Position numbers and translations under genes: made by a program
Notes under the pieces: model-generated
Told to the model about the DNA's origin: nothing
Databases searched by the model: none
Seen by the model: only the letters and a program-made list of their open reading frames with translations
Shown: positions 22,717 through 34,767 of the stretch, piece after piece
Numbering within the stretch: position 1 is the first letter of the stretch
Layout of the letters: each line of letters opens with the position of its first letter
DNA from: Lepiota brunneoincarnata
Taxonomy: Eukaryota > Basidiomycota > Agaricomycetes > Agaricales > Agaricaceae
Direction: 5' to 3'
Assembly: GCA_023014365.1 (NCBI GenBank)
Contig: JAEBUN010000009.1
Span: 744,001-808,000, forward strand
Length of the DNA: 64,000 nt

Positions 22717-23958
22717 ATGTATGAAATACAGACTGTCGCTTCTCCATTGGCTTTTGTGCAATCCGCTTATCAGAAACTCTCGCATGACCAACTCACTTTC
22801 TTCCTGAAAGTCCGTAACCTTCCAACATCGGGCGCAAACGATGAGCTCGCTGCACGTCTCGCAAACCACGACTACCACACATATCACATACCTAACGCCC
22901 CTCATGATGTCCCAATATCAAATGCCCTCACGTTATCCCCGAAATGTTCTTCGCAAACGCGCTCGACAACGTCTGATCTCCCTGCAGAGATCCTGGCGGT
23001 AATCATGGATCATTTGGGCGACTGGGAACTCGCCAAGGCCGTTGGTGTGCCAACAACTCTTACCTCTCCGCTTGACTGGTCTCGGGCCACTGCGACTGAT
23101 TATGCCACTCTCACTGGCAGCCTCCCAACCATCCGCGCCGCCAAACCCTCCGACGAAAATCCACTAACGAAATTGGGAGCAGTTCTCGGTGTCCGCTTCG
23201 GCTACGTGAATGTGCTGGAGTATTTCTTATCCCAGCATTTCGAAATGTTTCGCTCCGCATTCAAGGATGACCTCATCCCTATCAAAGCGTCAAGGCACGG
23301 TCGTCTATCCGTTCTTCAGTGGTGGAAGCATGTCTTTGAGCAGCACCCGGACCTCATACCTCCGCCCGCTCCGGGGTCAATCGCAGAGGCAGTCGACGGT
23401 GCTTCAAGGAGTGGCCAGATTGTATCCCTTGACTGGTGGTTCAATAGCGGTCTTCCCTTCGATTACACCGAAGCCGCGCTAGAGTACGCCAGCTCTAAAA
23501 ATCAAATCGCTGTTCTTGACTGGTGGAAGCAACAATACAATACTCACGGCTTACCGCTCAAAATTGGCCGGGTAATGGATATGGCCAGTACGGCTGGGCA
23601 CGTCGAGGTTCTAGAATGGTGGGCGACCTCCCAACTCGAGTTCAAATACGATCGTCATGCTCTTCAACACGCGAGCTGTAACGGCAGAGTGGAGATTCTC
23701 CAGTGGTGGCTAGGTTCTGGGTTGCAGTTGCAGTTTGATCAAGAGGCTCTGGTTGGTGCAACCAGGCACAATAGACCAGAGGTCTTGGAGTGGTGGGACA
23801 AGTCACAGCTGCCCATCCAATATCGCATGTGTGATATTGAGGAGGCACTTGAAGATGCAATTGGAGGAGGAGAGGGTGCTAGGGAATGGTGGAGACAGAA
23901 AGGCATTGACTTCAATGCTAACGACAAGGAGTGGATGAAACTTCAGAGCCTCAACTAA
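22717..23958 (+). CDS. SAP-like / ankyrin-type repeat protein, 413 aa
   Basis: A single uninterrupted reading frame, unusual in this intron-rich region. Residues about 20-52 (LSHDQLTFFLKVRNLPTSGA..) resemble a SAP motif. Residues about 88-110 (DLPAEILAVIMDHLGDWELA) look like a short F-box-type helix. From residue 160 to the end are at least six degenerate ankyrin-like repeats of 33-36 residues. Each contains a V/I-L-x-W-W core, such as VLQWWKHVF, VLDWWKQQ, VLEWWATSQ, ILQWWLGSG and VLEWWDKSQ. Similar WW-type ankyrin proteins are expanded in mushroom-forming fungi and oomycetes. The likely role is protein binding, possibly as a ubiquitin-ligase adaptor. The lack of introns could point to retroposition. 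Confidence 0.75.
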   Translation: MYEIQTVASPLAFVQSAYQKLSHDQLTFFLKVRNLPTSGANDELAARLANHDYHTYHIPNAPHDVPISNALTLSPKCSSQTRSTTSDLPAEILAVIMDHLGDWELAKAVGVPTTLTSPLDWSRATATDYATLTGSLPTIRAAKPSDENPLTKLGAVLGVRFGYVNVLEYFLSQHFEMFRSAFKDDLIPIKASRHGRLSVLQWWKHVFEQHPDLIPPPAPGSIAEAVDGASRSGQIVSLDWWFNSGLPFDYTEAALEYASSKNQIAVLDWWKQQYNTHGLPLKIGRVMDMASTAGHVEVLEWWATSQLEFKYDRHALQHASCNGRVEILQWWLGSGLQLQFDQEALVGATRHNRPEVLEWWDKSQLPIQYRMCDIEEALEDAIGGGEGAREWWRQKGIDFNANDKEWMKLQSLN

Positions 23959-24176
23959 TCGTGCCATGATCACTCCGTTTTTAACTATGTCCGCCTCGGC
24001 TCTGTATGTCTTGTATATTCGGGTCTAGGTTCCCCATATACACATTTATATTACACAAAACGATTAAAATAGACACGTTTTTCGTCTTTGCGTAACACAC
24101 TATAATTGGAAGCTCGTTAATCATTTGTTATATACAGATTCCGCTTCACACATCCACACCTCTTCTCCCAAGGACT

Positions 24177-25276
24177 TCAACATCCCACATCCTTTCCTTC
24201 TAGGAAGAACACCTCCCAACTGGAAGCAACATTGGAACTAGCAGCTGTACGCGGCACCCCATGGAGGGGATAGACAACCCCATATGCAAGTGCGTCGGGG
24301 CTGTGCAACCAACTCAGCATTCCTACATGATCCTTCCTCTCCACCCTTTCCTTCTCCTCCTCCTCCTCCTCCCCCATCCCGCTTCTTCGCCAGAGAGCAA
24401 CAAATAACCAGCACCTCCAACGGATGGGGAGAGAAATATCCACCATGATGACCCATTTGTCCGAGCTCCTCCTCATTAAAATCCGGCATCAAGAGAATCG
24501 AGAGTTGCGTCAAATTGTGAAGAAGCTGGAATGGTATGCTAGTGACCCAGCTAGGAATCCGCTTGTGCGTAAGTAGGGAAGTCATAAACTCGCTTATCCA
24601 CAATGTCAAGTGCGTGAGTTGACCGAGGAACCGGATACCTTCTGTTATGGTTGTCAATAGATTCCACCGGAAAAATGGGCCGGCGAACGTTGCCCTCTGG
24701 CAGGATTGCCAGTACGGTAGAGGCGAGGCTGGGAATGAATTTTTGAGTATGAGGCCGTTGTGGAGGAGGTGGAGAGAGCGGAAACATAATCCTATGGATT
24801 GGACACTGCTCATGAGGTCGTAAAGGAGGTCGTAGCCCCTCAGGGTGATGTGGTCAAAGACCATGTGGCAGTCTAGGCGCCTAGACTGTCTGTGCACCAG
24901 AATCGACGCACGAAGTGCTTGTAGTCGATGATCAGGATGCGGGAAGTTGTGCTGGAAGTATCTTTGCCGGAGGAGTAGTTTGAGCAAAGAGCTGGACGCT
25001 GTGGGGCGTACTTAGGACTACAGTGTGGAAGAGTTGGGGCATGGTTGCACGGCGGAAGTCGTAAGAAACGGATGTGAGCGCGAGCGCGTTATTGTATGTC
25101 CCCCGTCTACCGTATACCGAAGTAAGGCAATCAACAGCAGGCGATGCGGCGAAAGCAATAACTTCTAGCACCAACTCTGTAGACAGCAAGTGGAAGGGCA
25201 AAGTCCATAGCAAGACCGGATGGCGGGGAAATTGTAGTAGAAACTCAGATTGCAGCAGTAAGTATCGGGGACCCAC
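24177..25276 (-). pseudogene. F-box/LRR-like gene with broken frame
   Basis: The N-terminal part reads LLSTELVLEVIAFAAS and LALTSVSYDFRRATMPQLF HTVVL, a typical basidiomycete F-box protein start. At about 24980 the homologous continuation (RQRYFQHNFPHPDH) is one base out of frame. The probable ATG at 25208 is also in another frame, and the C-terminal part after the (GGA)n run at about 24349-24375 again continues better in a different frame (WLHSPDALAYGVVYPLHG). No splice sites rescue these shifts. It is either a recent pseudogene or a consensus with base errors. If functional it would be a substrate receptor of an SCF ubiquitin ligase. Confidence 0.5.
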
Positions 25277-27046
25277 TTTATATATAGTTCTTCCCTACCC
25301 ACACCCAAGATCATCAAGTCCCATTCATGTGTGCGTACACCGAGCCGAGACATTCCAGATTCTGAAAACACATCGTTCTGTGCCGACGTCGTAGATAAGC
25401 TGAGATAGTTAATGCAAGCCTTCAATAGAGCCCAACCCCGAAGCATCCGGCGTCATCAACACCTCCCGGTTATTGAATGATGTGACCAAGTTGCATGACG
25501 ATTTTAGTTCTAGTTCCGTCACAAGGAATGCATTACAAGTGTGACGCTGGCCTCTAACATTGGGTCGTTGCTTTGTCGTTCATAATCGTAAAGTAAAAAT
25601 ATGCCTTGACGCTTTGCCGGGGCTGCCATCCCTTGTTCCTGACAACCATAGCTTCGTATTCCACGCGAAAGGGAGAAAATCACAAGCACCATGGTGCACG
25701 GGAACAACTACATATTCCCGGAAAAAGACAGTTGGCTCTTGTAGTACCAGAAGAAGCCTCGTATGTGAAGCCGCCAGCGAGTCGGGTGGTCTTTCTGCTC
25801 AGAATTGGAGATTGCACGAGATTCACCCTAGTCTATCGAATATTTGTAAATAGCATTAGCGGAATACCACCAGTCATCGTTCTTGACTCAGACGTCGCCG
25901 TTGTAGCACTTACTGACTGATCGCAGCTCTTCCGATGTGTGGGAGCCGCAGCGCATTCCACCTGCATGTCTGATGGGACAAAGTAGTAGTAGTAGTAGTA
26001 GTAGTATCACGTACCGTATGGAAACGTCTTGTGTATTTTCGTGACGACCGTATGTTTCCCACATGTCGTCCCGATGGCCACGCACCGGTACAGACAAGAA
26101 GAAATCCGAACAGCCATAGCGCCAATCCCGGCGAGCTAGACGATTCTTGGAACCGAATTCAAGCAGAATTAGTGCCAGTTCCCGCTTTCGCCCCTTGATT
26201 AGTGGCGTCGGAGTGAGAAGAGGCTGGTGCGGAAGCAATCAGCAACTCACAGTTTTGAGCAAATAACTACACCAGGGTCAGTACCCCGCCGAACACCACA
26301 GCCCAGACAATCTACTTATTTCCGGCCTGAATGTCCACTTACTCGCTTCGCAAATCCAGGTGCCAACAGCTGACCAGCAACCAGCGCTTACCATTCGCTC
26401 TCAAATCCGCAGCTCGTGATGCGCGGGGAAATAGGCCATTGAGTGCAGCGGACTGAGCTCAAGCCTCATTCAAGAGCTCGACATGGGTCGTCTCATGATG
26501 GAGTGGGTTCTACGTAGCCGATAATCATGGTCAGGGTGCTCATAACCAGATTGCGGTGCCAAACACACAGGTACCGACCGACTCTTGAGCGCACAAACGG
26601 ATCCAGTGCGTCGTAACAACAAGCGCCTACTTCATCCAGAAATGAATAAAAACGATACCTCTACGCAAACAGATCGCTGATGTTTATGGAGGCTGATGAA
26701 TTTGAGTCCATCAGGGGATAATGCCATTCATTAGGAGTGACTCTCACTCAAAGCTTTGCCTTGTCGGGCATGCCCCGGTCAATAGTGCTCACCATCTCTT
26801 CTTTTCCTCGTGGGGCGATTCGATTGAGTCGGGACATCAATCTAGGGATCCCTCATGAGCAATCTGATTCCTTCGCCGAATTGACGGCGTGAATCAAGAG
26901 TGACTTCTTAATTCCCTGGCGCGGGTCGAGCGTGCCCACAATCGCATACAAGTACTTACAAAAAACAGCATTTACAGACTTCGACGTCTACCATTTCCCC
27001 TCCTCCCCCTTACAAGTGAGCGAGCGTCTTACTATTTATCTCCATC
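25277..27046. other. Gene-poor region with a trinucleotide repeat
   Basis: About 1.8 kb with no frame I can support as a gene. It contains a perfect (AGT)8 microsatellite at 25982-26006. The last part, about 26900-27046, is pyrimidine-rich and probably the promoter of the downstream gene. Confidence 0.4.
25982..26006 (+). repeat. (AGT)n microsatellite
   Basis: About eight perfect copies of AGT in a stretch without a supported gene. Confidence 0.9.
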
Positions 27047-28583
27047 ATGGCCCGCATGGAAGTGGATAGGATTATGCACTTCATCAACGAGGACCTGATA
27101 GAGCATGATGGTCGGGAGTCAGCCAGTATTCATCCGGATTCACTGCCAACTGCATCCCCACCGGATCTGTAGGTTCTAGTTCAATGCTGTCAAGCTAACT
27201 ACCTTGCTTATAATATTCTTCTAGCCATCCATGGTGTATTGAGGACGTTATCAATGTTCATTCACTCCTGCCCGCAGAAGACCCGGTGCCCATCCCTTCA
27301 GTCGAGGAAATAAAGGAGCGGATGGCCGGGAGGGAGGCCGACGTCTCAATCACGAGCCCAAGTGACGGTGGACACGATCCAGAAAGCGAATATGACACTG
27401 TCTCCAGAATTTATAGCCTGGGCTGGACACGGCTCCATACCAGTCACACCGGTCGGACGATCGATTGTAGACCACTTCCGCCACTGGCAAATTTATTTGG
27501 TAGTACAATGGTGAGGGCCAAAGCGTTACCCGCCCGTTGGTCCTCGACCTGACTCTTAAGCGAGCAGAAAGAGACACAAGATGATTTTAATGCCCAAGGT
27601 TTTGAAATGGAGCACTGTGACGGAAACGACAAGGTCATGGTCATCCACTTCGTCGCCCAACCTTGGTCCGAGGCCGACGACTCGACGATCATAGGCTCCC
27701 CGATAGCAACGAGCACCACGAGTTCAAGTAACTCTCCATCCTCTGGTTACCATCTGCCCTACGAGTACGACGATACTCCCGACAGCCCTGCAGCGCATTC
27801 GACCCCGATACTAGCCCCAGTCGACGCCGAGGGCGACTCGCCAGCCACGCAGGTAGAACAAGAGTATTCTCCTAGCGAGAAATCGGAACCACAACACTTG
27901 AAAGCCATAGACCTGACTTCAACAACGCATCACGAAGAGGTGGTCATCGATTCCGTCGCTCCTCGTTGCGCCACGGAGCCATATCCTCCCAGCCCTCCGC
28001 CAGGTGTTCCAATGTCGTGCCTGCTCCCGGTTCCGCCGCAGCCTACAGGTGTTGCCCCATATGAGACAGGGAACTTTGTAGATGATACTGTTACTGGGCC
28101 TCCAATCACCGTATTCCCAAAGACAGTTCGTGATCCTGCTCGCTCGGAGGAACCTCCTGGAGCAAAGGCCAAGTATCAGCTACTTCGATCCGGGCACAGC
28201 TTCTACAAATTTCTTCGGACACCAACCACCGCACATAGGTGATACTGCGAGCCGAGATAGAATTCAGGAGATCGTAGACTCTCAAATCAGCGTACGACCC
28301 AAAGGGGCCGAGTTACAAATGCCCTTGCGGTCAGTCTTTCTCGCGGAAGAACGACGTCAAGAGGCACATCCGACTCTCTTCAAAACACAAGGCGGAACGA
28401 TGGGGCGATGGACGCCTGGTAGTAAATGAAAATGTCAAGTGCACGTGCAAGTACTGTGGAGAAGTGCTCTCTCGTCCAGATGCCTGTAAACGGCACGAGA
28501 AAGTCAAGGCGTGCGGAAAGCGTGCGATTCGTCAGCTACATGGATATACTCCGTTGACCGAGGCAACAAAGTGCAACTGGTAG
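27047..28583 (+). CDS. Two-zinc-finger protein (C2H2/C2HC-like), junction unresolved
   Basis: Clear exons are 27047-27168, 27225-27510 and 27568 to about 28242, encoding an acidic, Ser/Pro-rich, disordered head. The end (28278-28583) is in another frame and encodes two tandem finger-like modules. The first is KCPCGQSFSRKNDVKRH then SSKH; the second is CKYCGEVLSRPDACKRH then KAC, giving C2H2 and C2HC ligand sets. The join between the parts is not clear: the obvious GT..AG pair (about 28239-28277) is only 39 bp and out of phase, so either an unusual intron or a one-base error is involved. A DNA-binding regulator is the likely role, but the target is unknown. Confidence 0.6.
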
Positions 28584-28950
28584 CATAATTTAGTGACGAC
28601 TGGTAGTGGTTAGTGATCCGCATACTCGGATACTTTCTACACCACTGTGTGTAACATTCTTTTTATGTATGTATAATAAACCGGATCTCTTCATCGGATG
28701 GAGGGTTCCAAATGATTTTTAACTGTTGTTTGATACATCGATATAAGATACATATATATGAACGAGGAGGAAGGGATATGATCTAGAGACAAGCACGATT
28801 CTCCTATACTATGGGTGATATGTATGAATATATTGGAGTTGTGGCACAACCAACCTTACGGCTGCGGTAGAAAAGTAAAGCCTGACCCGATGGAAGGTCT
28901 ACTGAGAACGGAGAGCGTGGCTGGAGACACATAGAACAGCAATGGGGCGT
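28584..28950. other. Convergent 3' spacer
   Basis: About 370 bp between two convergent genes, AT-rich, with AATAAA-like signals (ATAATAAACC near 28672). No gene is seen. Confidence 0.45.
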
Positions 28951-29852
28951 TTAGCTGGAAGGCTCATGCAAATGCCTGTCTTTTGTGAACACGTATACAG
29001 GTTTACCAAGAAAATACGACTTACTGTCCAAGCACCTTGTTCATTTTGAACATATCAACTTTATCAGCGTTGAAAACGGCTTTGAAACCCTTGTCGCAGA
29101 TGATTTCCCGTTTGTTCATAGGGTTCTGCAGACCATTCCCTTTAATATACTCCCAGAGCTGCTTAACAACTTGTGGGCGCGACAATTTCTCGGCCTGAAG
29201 CAGGGCAGACAACGGTTCACTGGAAATGGCGGGGGAACTCGGTCAGACGGTGCTTTCGATGCGGGGGTTAATCCACTTCCACGTACCTCAGATTATATTC
29301 CTTCCCGAAGCCACCCTTACCGCCACCGCCTCCCCTTTTCTTCTTTTTCCCCGCATCGTGATCCTCCTCTCCACCAGAGTCTACCGTTGACATACTCTTT
29401 TTAGCACGTCCTCCCTTCTTCGGGGACCCGCTACTTCGACCTTTTCCAGCTCTATGGGGCCGCCCATTGATCTCGCTTGACAATTTTCTAGCCAGCTTCT
29501 CATCACTCTTCTCCTGCCCATTCTTCTTCGACTTTTTCTTCTTGGGAGGCACTTCATCCCTGTCATCCCCATCTTCATCTTCTTCATCCTCCTTCTTCCG
29601 CTTGCTCGACTGGGCAGGCTCATCCTCTTCGTCCTCACTCTTCTCCTGCGCCCCACTCACCTCCTCAAAAACTTGGGCAATGAGGGCATCGATTTTGTCC
29701 TTGTTCTCCTTGATGTAGTCTGCTGTAAGTGTTGGGTCCCTCTCAGTCAACTGTTTTCGGACGCGTTTTGCGCTGATGGTGGCTAGGTCCACACCGGGGG
29801 CAGTGAGGATGCTACGGACTTTTGGTTCGAGTGACTCTGTGTCAAATCCCAT
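28951..29852 (-). CDS. DEK_C + SWIB/MDM2 domain protein, 261 aa
   Basis: Exons 29852-29287, 29219-29025 and 28975-28951 give 261 residues; the last intron is needed for the normal SWIB end (VLGQHLHEPSS). The N-terminal 60 residues (VRSILTAPGVDLATISAKRV, then RKQL) are a DEK C-terminal-like helical domain. Residues 65-175 are a highly charged linker with lysine runs that look like nuclear localisation signals. The SWIB domain follows (LSRPQVVKQLWEYIKGNGLQ, then DKGFKAVF). This is the layout of yeast Uaf30 and Tri1. Uaf30 is part of the upstream activating factor for RNA polymerase I. A nuclear transcription or chromatin role is likely. Confidence 0.88.
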
Positions 29853-30075
29853 TTGTTTTTATGCTGCTTAGAATGTTTCCTAGAGCGGATAGGGAAGTCA
29901 GGAGAGGGATGTGGTTGGACCAGGGGCTTCAGCGGACGGAACAGGTCAATCGCCGGACACAAGTTCTGCAAGGCCACGTGAGCATTGCGGGATGAAGAGT
30001 GTTTGATCCCAGGACATATGCCAAACACAAACACTGCATTCCATTAAATCACATTAGTTATAAAACCACTACATG

Positions 30076-33000
30076 CTACCGCAAAACAGCCCATTCATCT
30101 CGTGCCGGGTCTCCTGGTCGAGGGAAAAGCCCCCCATTCTGTCCCTGGTTCCCATTCGCTTGCTCCTGGGGCTGTTGTTGTTGTTGTTGTTGTTGTTGTT
30201 GCTGTTGCTGCTGCTGCTGCTGCTGCTGTTGCTCTCGTCGCATCCGTTCGACGATCCGTGTCCGGATATAAAGCAGCACAGAAACAAGCAGGCAAAGCGC
30301 CACAAGCATCATAGTCTCGAAAAAGTCATTAACTTCCTCTCGGCCTTCCTCCACGCGCCCATTTCGTAAGGCAGCGTCGAAATAATCTTCTGGTCCAAAG
30401 TAACTGTCCCGCTCTTGTTCAGCATTCCGGCGGTCTCGTGCCCACTGTACGGATGATTAGCGAATGCATTTTCAAGGAATGTCATGCAAACCTGGACGGG
30501 ATCCTCGTCCTCCAGTCTTCTTTTAGGAGTTTCTTGCTGCCGACGTTGGAAGTCATCCCTTGCCTTTCCTAGATACCATTGCCCATCGTCCTCATCATGA
30601 TATGCTTGATCATCATCCTTCATAGTAGCGTCGCCCTGGGCAGTTCCTTGTCCATCTTCAATCTCCCGCGCCTCTTTGCTTTTCGCGATGAATTCTGAGC
30701 ACAAATTAGCTGACAAGTTATCTCAGTACATTGTCTCGACTTGCCTTTGTCTTCCTCATCCGAGGTCCACAGATTCAATCCATCTTTCCCCCCTCTCAGG
30801 GTATGCCAGATGCTCTTCGCATATAGCTTAAATAACGACAGCGTAACCGGCACATACGCCTCGGTGTTGGTCTCCAACGCTTGATCATAGTGTCTCTTCG
30901 CGAGGTGATAGTCCCGCTGCACGCCCACACCATTTTCGTACATCCACCCGAGGTTCCACATTGCCAATGCGCTGAGCTGGGTATCGGCAGCAGACTGGTA
31001 GTAGCTTGCGGCCTTTTCCAGACGACTGCTCTCGGTCTCATCAGTCGAAACCCCTAGACCATGGTAGTAGTAGTCGCCAACTTTGACCAACGCGTCGATG
31101 TTACGCTGTGTTGCAGCGCGGGTCCATTGTGTGAGCGCCAGTTTGGCGGTGTCATTGGATGGGACAGTCGGTGCGAATCTTGTGAAACGTAGCATACTCT
31201 TGTCTAGAAATTTCCATGAGCACTCGAAGGAGATTACGGCATCTCTTCAGAGAACATACCTTGGTCGAGAATATAAGCCAAATTATTTTGGCCAATCTCA
31301 AAGCCCCGCTCAGCTGCAATCCACCACTTGAGCATGGCGATTTCTTTCCCTTGTTCGGTGCCGGACATCCAAGCCCTTTCGGCATCAGTTAAGAGATTCT
31401 CCCCCCAGACCCCCCTTTCAGCAACGATTTTATAAAAGGAAACTGCGACTGCGCAAGAACTGGAGACGATTTCTGATGATAGGGCGGGATTCGTCGCTTG
31501 AGCAGCCTGAATCTCCGCAAGGTAGTAGTATGCCTCAAAGGGAGAGCCATTCTGAACGGCGCTGTCAAAGTAGGTGGTCGCAGTTAGGATCTCGCCTCTA
31601 TCTGGGGTGAGAGTTCAGATGCAAAAAGCTTGGTTGAAAAAAAAACCGACTCACTATAATGGTACTTGCCCAGGTTTAGCTGTGCCTCCGCCAGATCCTG
31701 ACCGGCAGCAACAGCAAAATGCGAATTCGCAGTATTCACATTGGCCTTCACACCCAAACCATCGCGGTAGATAATCCCCAACCCGTTATAACTCTCCCGG
31801 TCGCGATTCTCCGCCCCACGTTCGAACCACATCTTCGCAAGGGCGTAGTCCACCTTGACGCCTTCGCCTCTGAGGTACATCCTCCCAAGGTATCCGGCAC
31901 TCGCCGCGGCATAGTTAACGGGTTTACGTTCGTCTTTGACTGGGGAAGCACTAGGCAGGTCCTGGGGCCATATTTGCCGTGCAATTTGCAGAAAGTAGTG
32001 TCGTGCGCGAGCATAATTACGGGGTATAGCGCCAACGCCTTCGCTACCAGATGCAATGCCGCCAGGGTGTGGCGTAGATGCTGCCTTGGTAGAAAATCTT
32101 TCCGAGGCGATAGGCAAAGTCAACTTCTCCCCTGTCAGCATTGAACTATAATGCCCATCAGTCATCAGAGGCTGAGGAGAAGATAAAGATTAACCATATA
32201 ATAGTCTATAACATCCTCCCATGTCTCTCCTGCAGTACGAGCGATACCAGCTTTGATGGCGGGTCGTAGTGCACTCAGACCGGTAGAAGCGACACTAGCA
32301 CCAGGTCCGTAAATACCCCCGGCGAGATCCGAAAGTCGGGTTGCAGTCTGAGGCAATGTCCGACCACCCGGTGGACCAGATAAAAACCTGGCCATGGCTA
32401 TCGTTGAAAAATTAGACCATGCGAACAATGCGTCAGGAATGCAAAGGTACCCTGCTCAGCTGCGGCTCTATACCATTCACTCGCACGGTCACATCTCTCC
32501 GAGGTCCCAATCCCACTCCAGTAGCGGTACCCAAGTGCCATCCGCGCTCCTTTGTCTCCCCCGTTTGCGGCAAATGTGAAGTATAGCTGGGCTTTGGCCT
32601 GATCAGCGGGTACGATGCCACGATATCCGGTAGCATAGAAGAAACCGAGGTAAGCCTGCGCTGTCGCGTTTCCTATGCGTGAAGCTAGTGCCGAGAACGA
32701 GTCGAAGGCTAGTTGCGGGTTAGCGGTGAAGTGTTGTGTTGGCGGGAACTGTATGGAGTAGTGGATACGTGAGGTACAAATCTCAAGGGAGGAACATACC
32801 AATGAAATCTTGGCCAACGTGAATAATGCATCGGTATTCCCCAATTCCGCTGAGTGCTGCAAAAGATCGAGAACCTTGATTGTTTTCATGCGTTGTTCCT
32901 CCTCCTTTCGCTTAGAACCTATCCCGATCGTTTCTTGACCCAATCCAAGACATAGACTCAAACGCCGGACAGCATAATAGTGCAGCTTCATGAATATACG

Positions 33001-33590
33001 AATTGCACTTCCAACAGGACCCTGACCCTGGATGCTTGGCAGAAGAGACGAAAGTATGGATTTGGAGTTTGCACCGGGTATGAGAGAAGGGTCAAATGTA
33101 TACGATGGTGGATGTGCAGTGAGTGTTGCTAATGTTGAAGCGGCCTGTTTATATGCACGGGTAGCTGTAAATGGAGTAAAATGTAGCTTTGCGGAAGTTG
33201 AAAAGGACGTATTTACCCTCAGCTGCCTGGTCAATCTCTTGCTGTGGAGCAGCGATCTATGAGATATATCAGCGTCTTGTTTATTAATAATACTGTCACC
33301 CTGGCGCACAGCAGCATCGTTCCGCGGTTTTTGACTTGGTGAAAATGCAACAGAGTCCATGATAGGTGGGGTAGTAACATCTACTGGTGTCGCCAGTGAT
33401 GCCTGTAGTCCATAGAGTATTTAGGTAGATGCATCGAATGCAAACATCTAACTCTCACCTCGGCACTCGCTGAAAGGGTTTCATGGTTGTCGAGGATGGT
33501 TTTGTGTGTCGCACTGGACACGACACTGAGAGTAACGAGGCCAAAGGCGAGCCAGGAGGCTTTACGAGCACTAAGCTTACTGCGGCCCAT
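30076..33590 (-). CDS. HRD3: Hrd3/SEL1L ERAD subunit, about 997 aa, one frame break
   Basis: Eleven exons: 33590-33459, 33402-33310, 33256-33217, 33164-32800, 32748-32451, 32397-32195, 32145-31655, 31601-31260, 31203-30745, 30694-30492, 30444-30076. The start is an ER signal sequence (ASWLAFGLVTLSVVSSA). Then come many Sel1 repeats (AQAYLGFFYATGYRG, YLGRMYLRGEGVKVDYALAK, YNGLGIIYRDGLGVK, MWNLGWMYENGVGVQRDY), one membrane segment near the C-terminus (MMLVALCLLVSVLLYI) and a cytosolic tail with 20 glutamines. Hrd3 is the lumenal partner of the Hrd1 ubiquitin ligase in ER-associated degradation. Exon 7 carries one extra base, in the GGG at 32065-32067, that breaks the frame. The intron 30744-30695 is GC-AG. 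Confidence 0.9.
30173..30232 (-). repeat. CAA/CAG repeat encoding 20 glutamines
   Basis: An uninterrupted glutamine tract inside the last exon of HRD3, just after the membrane segment, made of CAG and CAA codons. It lies on the cytosolic side, where the protein would meet Hrd1. Confidence 0.9.
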
Positions 33591-33727
33591 GTTCGGCAAG
33601 ATATGCGAAAAAGACAAATGGCTAGAGCGAGGACATGAAATGTGCACGGCGTCGGCTCGCTCGGGAATTAGAATGAGGGTAGACACGTACCCTCACCCAC
33701 GTCAGTGATCACGTGACTTTTTGTATT

Positions 33728-34767
33728 TTAATTCAGAATATATTTCTCGATCGCATCTTTGTGACTACGCAGTCTATCCACAACCTCGTAGGTTTTGTCT
33801 GGAGGAGAAAGAAGGAGAATGTTGCGCAAGTATAGCCATAGGGACTCGTACGATGGATATGACAGAACGAGGCCAAGTGCATGCTCCCTCAATTCATCAA
33901 CCAGCCCTTCGCTTCCATTCTCAGCCAGCTGTGATGCTCCGACACGGTAAAGAACGACAGAATTGCAGAGCTGGTGGACGGCAGAATAGTCGGAGACATG
34001 CCGGGCAATCCACTCGCGTAGCAGCAACACCTCACTCCGTACAAAACAAGCATAATCCACCGACTCTACACTCTCCAGATCAGCAGCTACTCGCGCAACA
34101 TCCATTACCCAGTGCCAATGGGTCCAGGCATGATAGTTCCTGGGGTATAATTCGCATGCGTGTCGTATGAGGTTGCACTCTTTCTTCATGACACCAAGGG
34201 GTATCATCGGAAAGACTGATGATTCCTCGGGGGTTCCCCAACCTGAGGATTCCAGGATCAGTCCCGCCCGAGCATCCCCTATACGTTGATGTTGAAATCT
34301 GAAAATCCATCGCCGGTGATCCCAGATGATGGATTGCTTCGCGCAGTCTTTGGAACTTCTGATGAACAGTTCGATAAGACCTAGTTCGTCCTCGGGGTTC
34401 AACAAGCGCTGTATGATCAACTTCTTGCGGGCATGCAACGCAGTTTGATGCGCCGGGTTGACCAATAATATAACTAGACGAAAGAGGTGGGATGGCAGTT
34501 TGGTCTGCATTTTTGTATAAAGCCACAGCAGTCATGTACAGTCTGTACAAGACCTTTTGCGGGATGCCGAGGTGACCGTCCACGAGAACGAAAGGGAAAT
34601 CTGGACCAGTACCTGGTGACTGCGAAGTCCATTCCTCCAGACCACCAGGTAACACCTCAATGGAATTCCTTGAGGAACCGTCTTAAACGTGGACGTAGCT
34701 TGAGGGTAAAAACGTACAGTGATCCATCCAGCAACGCAGTCAACAGATCCAGAATCTGGGACGCCAT
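33728..34767 (-). CDS. PTAR1-like protein prenyltransferase alpha-repeat protein, about 326 aa
   Basis: Exons 34767-34714 and 34655-33728. PPTA-type repeats are visible: NPAHQTALHARKKLI, SIIWDHRRWIF, LYPRNYHAWTHWHWVM, HVSDYSAVHQL and YPSYESLWLYL. The overall layout matches PTAR1, the alpha subunit of geranylgeranyltransferase type III (with RabGGTB as partner), which lipidates the SNARE Ykt6 and FBXL2. The frame changes once inside exon 2, at an A5 run (34510-34514 on the plus strand), where one extra base is the simplest cause. The start codon is only 87 bp from that of the divergent oligoribonuclease gene. Other members of the alpha-subunit family are longer or have different repeats. Confidence 0.78.

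Noticed and set aside
25982..26006. AGT repeats considered as a CRISPR-like or satellite array
   Set aside because: A simple trinucleotide microsatellite; no spacers.
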